From assembly GCA_910592005.1 (NCBI GenBank), contig CAJVPP010000739.1:1-26887 (forward strand): a DNA stretch of 26,887 nt. Reading direction: 5' to 3'. The notes below the pieces were generated by a model. The model did no database searches. It was given only the letters and a program-made list of their open reading frames with translations, and was not told the origin of the DNA. The translations under genes were made by a program, and so were the position numbers. This DNA is from Funneliformis mosseae. Its lineage: Eukaryota; Glomeromycota; Glomeromycetes; Glomerales; Glomeraceae. Below, piece by piece: positions 21,923-26,887 of the stretch. Numbering within the stretch: the first letter of the stretch is position 1; each line of letters opens with the position of its first letter.

Positions 21923-22253
21923 GCGTCACCCGTAAAAAATGGTAGCCGGATTTTATTTGCCGGGTATTTATTATTAAAGGTGTTAGGGTTTGGATTAGGC
22001 GTAGAATTAGGGTTAGGATTAGTTAAGAGGATTAGCAAATTTATCACATCCCAGCCGTTCTATCAATTTATTAAGTATTCTGGGGACTTAAATAAAAAAT
22101 TTTTAATATTTAATAAATTTAATTAAATAAAAATATATTAATTTATTTGATTGAATTGTGTGAGAAATATAGAAAAATGCCAATTATATGTCACCCTAAT
22201 AAGTATATGTGACCCGGCAAATAAAATCCGGCTACCATTTTTATGGGCAACGC
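21923..22253. mobile_element. MITE with 42-43 bp terminal inverted repeats and TA target site
   Basis: Left arm 21923-21965 and right arm 22212-22253 are inverted repeats. The inner 32 or so bases, containing atggtagccggattttattt, are essentially identical. The outer ten or so bases differ at a few positions plus one A indel. The ends are gcgtcaccc and gggcaacgc, each flanked by TA (21921-21922, 22254-22255), as expected of Tc1/mariner-type insertion. There is no transposase, so it is non-autonomous. The open frames across it on both strands are low-complexity translations of its repeats, not genes. Confidence 0.85.
21983..22024 (+). repeat. Degenerate telomere-like hexamer array inside the MITE
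   Basis: Seven successive hexamers in register: ttaggg, tttgga, ttaggc, gtagaa, ttaggg, ttagga, ttagtt. TTAGGG is the usual fungal telomere repeat. The array sits next to the left inverted repeat. Confidence 0.7.
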
Positions 22254-22544
22254 TAGGGCTGTTATAAATACACCCGTTTCTACCATCATAACTTGTTGGT
22301 AATCAAAATAAAAGTTAACGAAATAATTGAGAACGAAGTGTGTTATTTAAATAAATTTTCTTGTGCCGTTCAAATTGATCATTTGTCCAAATTTCTTTAA
22401 CAGCTGCGCCTCAAAGATTGCGACATTCAATGATTATGACTTTCAAACTTTAAGATATATTCTTTAATTTGCAGTTAAAAAATATTTTAAAGGAGTCTTT
22501 TTTAGTATTAGTTTTGTTGAGATAAATCGATATTTCTAGATTCA
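22254..22544. other. Spacer, no gene seen
   Basis: A+T-rich DNA between the MITE and the kinase scrap. No motif was recognised. Confidence 0.4.
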
Positions 22545-22730
22545 TTGAATGAAAATAGTGGAATCACGAAATTTGAAGGTATAATTATACATTTAATTTA
22601 TTTTAAATATTGTATTTTCATTGAATACTTTAGGTTAAAAAATTATTCGCTTATTATTGAATATGTAAATGGTGGAACATTAAGAAAATATTTACGAAAC
22701 AATGTTAAACATTTCAAATGTAAAATGTAA
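22545..22730 (+). pseudogene. Protein kinase gene fragment
   Basis: KNYSLIIEYVNGGTLRKYL (about 22636-22695) is a clear kinase hinge region (subdomain V), as in the TKL kinases of these fungi. Upstream SGITKFE resembles the strand just before it, and the A+T-rich DNA between looks like a former intron ending ctttag. The phases no longer join and nothing of the ATP-binding or catalytic lobes is nearby, so this is a scrap of a duplicated kinase gene. There is no in-frame ATG at the start. Confidence 0.55.
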
Positions 22731-22958
22731 ACATGAGAGAATATCGATATAACATGAAAATATGAAAATGTGGTGACCAAAAATTTTGGGAATCGTTATA
22801 TTCCTCAAAGGACATCTTGGAAATAACAGTACCAGGTCCTTTCGAGCTAGGAAAATTGTATCCACAAAGCCGAACGTCATTTTTGTGAAACCTCAATGTG
22901 AGCTGCTTTTTAAGGACTTTGGCGACATGAATATAATCAATTTCCTTTTCACGTGATT
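22714..22958 (-). other. Open, coding-looking segment without a start
   Basis: About 80 codons are open after a TGA. They include EIDYIHVAKVLKKQLTLRF, NDVRLCGYNFPSSKGPG and KMSFEEYNDSQNFWSP, with balanced composition. There is no ATG in this frame, so it would have to be an internal or terminal exon, or a relic. The family is not recognised. It overlaps the kinase scrap slightly and the likely promoter of the gene at 23048. Confidence 0.3.
22949..22956. promoter_or_regulatory. E-box palindrome upstream of the membrane-anchored gene
   Basis: tcacgtga lies 92 bp before the ATG at 23048. It is the palindromic CACGTG core bound by bHLH factors such as Cbf1 in other fungi. Two other exact copies occur in the window (16856-16863, 21888-21895), so chance is possible. 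Confidence 0.3.
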
Positions 22959-23047
22959 TAAATCACATATGAATATTTAATATTTATGTGCTGATCAGAG
23001 TTTTCAAAATTCATTCTTCTAAATTTTTAAATCTTTTTCCAAAAAAA

Positions 23048-23452
23048 ATGCCTTCAAATAATCGTTCTCAAAATGCTTTTCAAAAGAAAACTATTCGTGC
23101 AAGAATTTTACGCAAGGATATAAAGACCATAAATCAAGAACAGTCTGCAAACTTACAGACACAAGTGCAAGAAGAAGAAAGAAGAAGGCTGCTCGTTGCT
23201 GAAAGGCTGGAGCGTATCGTAACTGATCAAAATAATCGTGAGGAACAATATAAACAAAGGATCGGTATGCTGGAAATCGAAAACTTTAATCAACGGGAAT
23301 CGTCTTTGAAGGAGTGGCTATTTTACAGAGATTTGCGGGAAGGTCGGGTGTTGGTTCCAGCTGGGTGGTCTGGGCGGTGGTTGGGATTTGTATTTTTGAT
23401 TGGGACATTATTTGGTATCTTTCTCTTTTGGTGGTTCGGGCTGGGCTGGTAA
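23048..23452 (+). CDS. Small coiled-coil protein with C-terminal membrane anchor
   Basis: A single exon of 134 aa. The first ATG in frame is at 23048 with A at -3; the frame is open for 20 codons upstream but has only a GTG there. Residues 1-25 are basic (KKTIRARILRKDIK). About 28-88 is highly charged, Gln/Glu/Arg-rich and predicted coiled coil (QEEERRRLLVAERLERIV). Residues 111-134 form one hydrophobic helix (WLGFVFLIGTLFGIFLFWW) that ends the protein. The topology is that of a tail-anchored protein with its coiled coil in the cytosol. No family is recognised. Its codon use is more GC-rich than the flanking DNA, which favours a real gene. The 3' part was read without introns. Confidence 0.7.
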   Translation: MPSNNRSQNAFQKKTIRARILRKDIKTINQEQSANLQTQVQEEERRRLLVAERLERIVTDQNNREEQYKQRIGMLEIENFNQRESSLKEWLFYRDLREGRVLVPAGWSGRWLGFVFLIGTLFGIFLFWWFGLGW

Positions 23453-25441
23453 CTGTGGCTGGATAGTAGTAATTAGATAAATACTCATACATTAAACTTT
23501 ACTTTTATAATTTATTTGCAACTTATATGTAAATTCTTATTAAAAAGAAACTCAAGAAAGAGTAAAGTTATCACAAAAGCAATTCATAATAGCTTTGAAT
23601 TTAAATACTTATTTTTATGTTAAAATCACTCGACTTCAAAGCGAATTTAACCTTCTTGAAATACAATATATTGAAATATCAATTCTTATTATAGTTAATA
23701 TAAAAAATGTATTTTGAGATTAAACCTTTATAATACTTAAAGATTTACAGCAAGAATTTGGTCGATTCTGCCTATGTAACTAATCATTTAAAGTAAAGAA
23801 ATCAAGAATATCATTAGAATAAATAAGGATTTTAGAATAAAAATCTAAAAAAATATATAGAAAGGCATTTAATTATATTCAAAATCAATTTCTGATATAC
23901 TATATATCACCAATATTAATTTTAGACTTCTATGATTTGATTCCTGCTATATAATAATATAATATTTGATATTTTTAAATATCAAAATTTCCATTACATT
24001 ATATAATGTTTCTAACCTATTTAAAATCAATACTAGAATATCAAAATTTTTATACCATATTACTCACTTTTCAAAAATCAGAAAGTATAAAGTTGAAGTT
24101 AAAGTTGGTTTTATTTTTACAAACTAGTTTTAAATAATTTTTTATTAAAACTGATTTAAGTAAATATTTAGTTATAATAAAATTAAAAAACTGATTAGCA
24201 ATAATATAATAAAATATTAACAAAATATTTCTTTTTTTAAATAAATAATAATTTAAAATTTTTAAGAAAAAAGATATTATACAAATAATTATACAATACA
24301 ACTTAATTCAAATTATAAATTCATTAAAATTATACAAAAATATATATTATAAAAAAAGTAATCTATTAAAAATATATAATTTATAATTATATCAAAAAAA
24401 AATAGATTAGTTTTTAAAATTAGTCCAAAATAATATTTGAAAATTATTATTTAAAACAAATAATTTATTTTATATTAAAACAACTTTCTAATAAAAAATT
24501 TAAACTTTTAACATTATTTTTTTAATTAAAAATAATAATGTTAAAGAAATGTTTGAATTTTATTAAAAGTTTATAAAGTTTATAATAGTTTAAAATTATA
24601 TATAATTTTTATTGAATTAAATAATACTACTTCTGAATTCTAAATATATAATTATTATAATTAACTAGAACTATAAGTTAGTTATAATATCAAAATTCCC
24701 AATTTAAAATCAACTATTTTATATTTTCTAAAAACTAAGCTTTTAATTTGTATTTAAGATTTCAAATACAAAAAAAAATGTTATTATATCTGATATTTAT
24801 TTATTTATATTTAAAAATTCTGTTATCTGATTTGATTAGTTATTAAAGTTATCTTTTTAAGAAAATAATATTATATATAAGCAAAATATAATAATATTAG
24901 ATCGCTATTTATTTATATATTTTTATTATAAATATATATATATTTATTATTATTTTAAATTTAACTTTAATTATTAATTTTCAATTTATTTTAAGTAATC
25001 TTCTTAATAATTATCTTAATTAAAATATTATATATCATAAAAAGATTAAATAGATATAACTATATTTTTTTATATTTATAGAAGTATTATTTTGAAACTT
25101 TTAATAATCTTTTTCCTTTATATATATTTATTTCAAAAAATTTTCTATTAATGCAAATCTTTTATATAATAATTAAACTACTTAAATCTTTAGTTTTTTA
25201 ATCAAAATTTATAGAAATTATTCTAAATATATACCTTTATTATCATAAAATATAATATTAAATATTGTAAACATATTTTAAAATTTTTCATCAATTTTAT
25301 ACTGATTTTAACTATTTGGAAATTATTTAAATAGTTCTAAAATTAATCAATATTTTAGATTCATCTAATCTAATAATCTGCTATTTAAAAATGAAAAAAG
25401 TATGTAAAGTAAGTATTATAATACTTAGTTAATTTAATATA
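23453..25441. other. Extremely A+T-rich region, no gene seen
   Basis: Composition drops to almost pure A+T with dense stops in all frames. The open stretch at 24071-24301 (minus) is Ile/Phe/Leu/Asn low complexity and not credible. A short readable piece near 23740-23780 (LKDLQQEFGRFCLCN) may be a trace of a decayed element. Confidence 0.5.
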
Positions 25442-25613
25442 CAGTTAACTCTTGTTATAACGAACTTTATGTCCTAGACCTCAATTTCACTATAAGGTTA
25501 TAGTGAAGATTTTAAGAGATTTAATTAGCCAATTTGCTATAACAAGAGTATTGTTATTATATTTGTTCAAAAAATTTATTATATCAAGAGTTCGCTATAT
25601 CAAGAGTTGACTG
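25442..25613. mobile_element. 172-bp pogo/Tc1-like MITE
   Basis: Ends cagttaactcttgttataa (25442 on) and, read inward from 25613, cagtcaactcttgatatag, agree over about 26 bp with a few mismatches. Both sides are flanked by TA (25440-25441, 25614-25615). CAGT termini with a TA target are typical of pogo/Tigger-type transposons. The inner right half carries additional copies of tataacaagag/tatatcaagag (about 25536 and 25580), which look like subterminal transposase sites. No coding capacity. Confidence 0.8.
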
Positions 25614-26729
25614 TAATTAACTTTTTTAATATATCTTTTTAGAATTATAATAAAAAATTTTAATAGTTTTTCATTTTTATAAAAAAATTTCTTTTATATA
25701 ATAATGAAATAAAAAGATAAATTTTATTTTAAATAAAAAAAAGACTTAAGATAAAAATTAAAAAATTAAATTTAGCAAAAATATCATATTATTAAACATA
25801 AAAAGCTATAATTAATTACCAAATTAAGATACATAATTTATTATAGCTAAATTCAAATATTAAATTAGAAATATCTCAATTGAAATTTAAAATTAAACTA
25901 TTTGATATTAAAATTTTAGTTTTAGGTATAATGAATCTATTTTAATTTAAAATTAAGATATAGTTAAAACTTGATATACAAATTTAACATTTTAATTGAT
26001 CAAGCCTTCATTATAAGAAAATTTGTTAATATTATAATAAATTATTTTAGTATAATATAATAAATTATTCAGTATAATAAATTAATACTAATTTCATTAT
26101 ATAAATATAATTTTACTATATATAATTTTTTTAGAAATAATTCATATTATTTTGTAAATTCTAATCATTTTATTTTAATATACAATCTGTTAAAAATTAA
26201 ATTTTTTTTTAAAAAAAAAATTTATAAATTAAAATAAAATGAAAAAATGAAATTAAGAAAATAAATGAAATGAAAAAATAAAATTTTTAAATAATTAAAA
26301 AATGAAATAAAAGATTTTTCTATAATTATTGCTTCATAAACATATTGTAATTACATCTTATATTTTGAATTTGTCTTATAGTATGATTTCTCTTTTGATT
26401 GTGTCTCAATTCTAAAAAAGTAAATATTTTTAATATAAATCTAAAAAATTAATTAAACATTTTTAATTTTATCTAGCCTATTCCAAAAATGAATCCTGAA
26501 GAAGTTGTATAATTTTTCTATTATATATTCACCTCCTATCTTTTTTTTACTCTATTTTGATAATTATAGAAGTCTTAAAAGATATTAATTATACTTTTAA
26601 ATTATATTTATCATTATATTTATTTATTTATATAATAATCATATACTAAATTCTTTCATTTCTACTCATATTAGTGAGTAAAATATATTATATTATATTT
26701 GCAATTCATTCATTAGATTACATTCTACT
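25614..26729. other. A+T-rich region, no gene seen
   Basis: Homopolymers and aat/taa repeats dominate, including a T10/A10 foldback near 26201-26220. No coding or RNA motif was recognised. Confidence 0.5.
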
Positions 26730-26759
26730 AGAACTCTATTTTATTATCTCTAGAGTTCT
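26730..26759. repeat. 9-bp perfect inverted repeat
   Basis: agaactcta (26730-26738) and tagagttct (26751-26759) are exact reverse complements. They immediately precede the GAGTCAA-rich block and may mark the edge of a mobile element cut by the window end. Confidence 0.4.
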
Positions 26760-26768
26760 GGATAAGTC

Positions 26769-26887
26769 GAGTCAACTTACGAGTCAGATAAGCTGAGTTA
26801 AGTTTAAATCGAGTCAAGTTTATGTTTTTTTGACTCAATGATTTGTGAGTCAAGTCAAATTCAAGTCGAGTTAAATATTTAACTTGA
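26769..26887. repeat. GAGTCAA-rich subterminal-type repeat, cut by window end
   Basis: gagtcaa or close variants occur at 26769, 26781, 26795, 26811 and 26847, and inverted as tgactca at 26831, with further gtcgagtt variants. Multiple copies in both orientations are typical of subterminal transposase-binding regions (hAT- or CACTA-like elements). The rest of the element would lie beyond 26887. Confidence 0.55.

Noticed and set aside
21983..22024. Nearby chromosome end suggested by TTAGGG-like units
   Set aside because: The array is only 42 bp, degenerate, and confined inside a transposon; no long telomeric tract is present.
21811..22126. Two 71-78 aa frames over the MITE
   Set aside because: They translate the inverted repeat and the hexamer array (Pro-Asn or Gly-Leu repeats) and have no independent support.
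22988..23047. Upstream extension of the coiled-coil gene
   Set aside because: The frame is open but has only a GTG; the first ATG, with a good context, is at 23048.
1..26887. CRISPR array, prophage or bacterial operon
   Set aside because: No regularly spaced identical repeats with unique spacers, and genes have spliceosomal introns.

Overview
The window looks like nuclear DNA of an early-diverging fungus, most likely an arbuscular mycorrhizal fungus of the Glomeromycotina (Rhizophagus-like). This is inferred from very high A+T with long A and T homopolymers, short GT-AG introns (mostly 73-95 bp), and a gene content typical of that group as I know it: tyrosine-kinase-like kinases fused to Sel1 repeats, MLKL-type four-helix domains, and decayed primase/D5-helicase elements. 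No bacterial operon structure, ribosome binding sites or CRISPR array are visible.

Layout. 1-6115 is a repeat graveyard. It holds palindromic repeats, an 864-bp retroposon-like insertion flanked by a perfect 15-bp duplication (721-1584), and a badly decayed primase/D5-type helicase reading frame on + (about 3050-6115). That frame is split by a 466-bp insertion. 6116-7138 is a spacer. 7139-8999 (minus) is a six-exon gene that reconstructs to 478 aa, with an MLKL-type N-terminal helical domain followed by three UBR-box zinc fingers. 9500-10110 is a truncated, frameshifted copy of that gene lacking its first exon. 10452-13248 (minus) is a five-exon gene of 787 aa, a pseudokinase fused to Sel1-like repeats. 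13249-17246 is mostly non-coding and carries at least two coding-looking relics of unknown family. 17247-20425 (minus) is a five-exon gene of 942 aa for a CSC1/OSCA (TMEM63-like) channel with an Asn/Gln-rich tail. 21923-22253 is a MITE whose interior contains a telomere-like hexamer array. 22545-22730 is a kinase gene scrap. 23048-23452 (+) encodes a 134-aa coiled-coil protein with a C-terminal membrane anchor. 23453-26887 is extremely A+T-rich and contains a 172-bp pogo/Tc1-like MITE and, at the edge, a GAGTCAA-rich repeat.

The exon models were made by hand from splice consensus, reading phase and protein-family fit. All three multi-exon genes close in frame with every junction in phase, which is strong internal support.

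The most interesting feature is the neighbouring same-strand pair: a MLKL-like helical domain fused to UBR boxes, and a catalytically degenerate kinase with Sel1 repeats. In animals and plants the MLKL-type helical bundle and a pseudokinase sit in one cell-death protein. Here the parts lie in two adjacent genes, and one is coupled to N-degron-reader zinc fingers. The shared function is an inference, not something the sequence shows.
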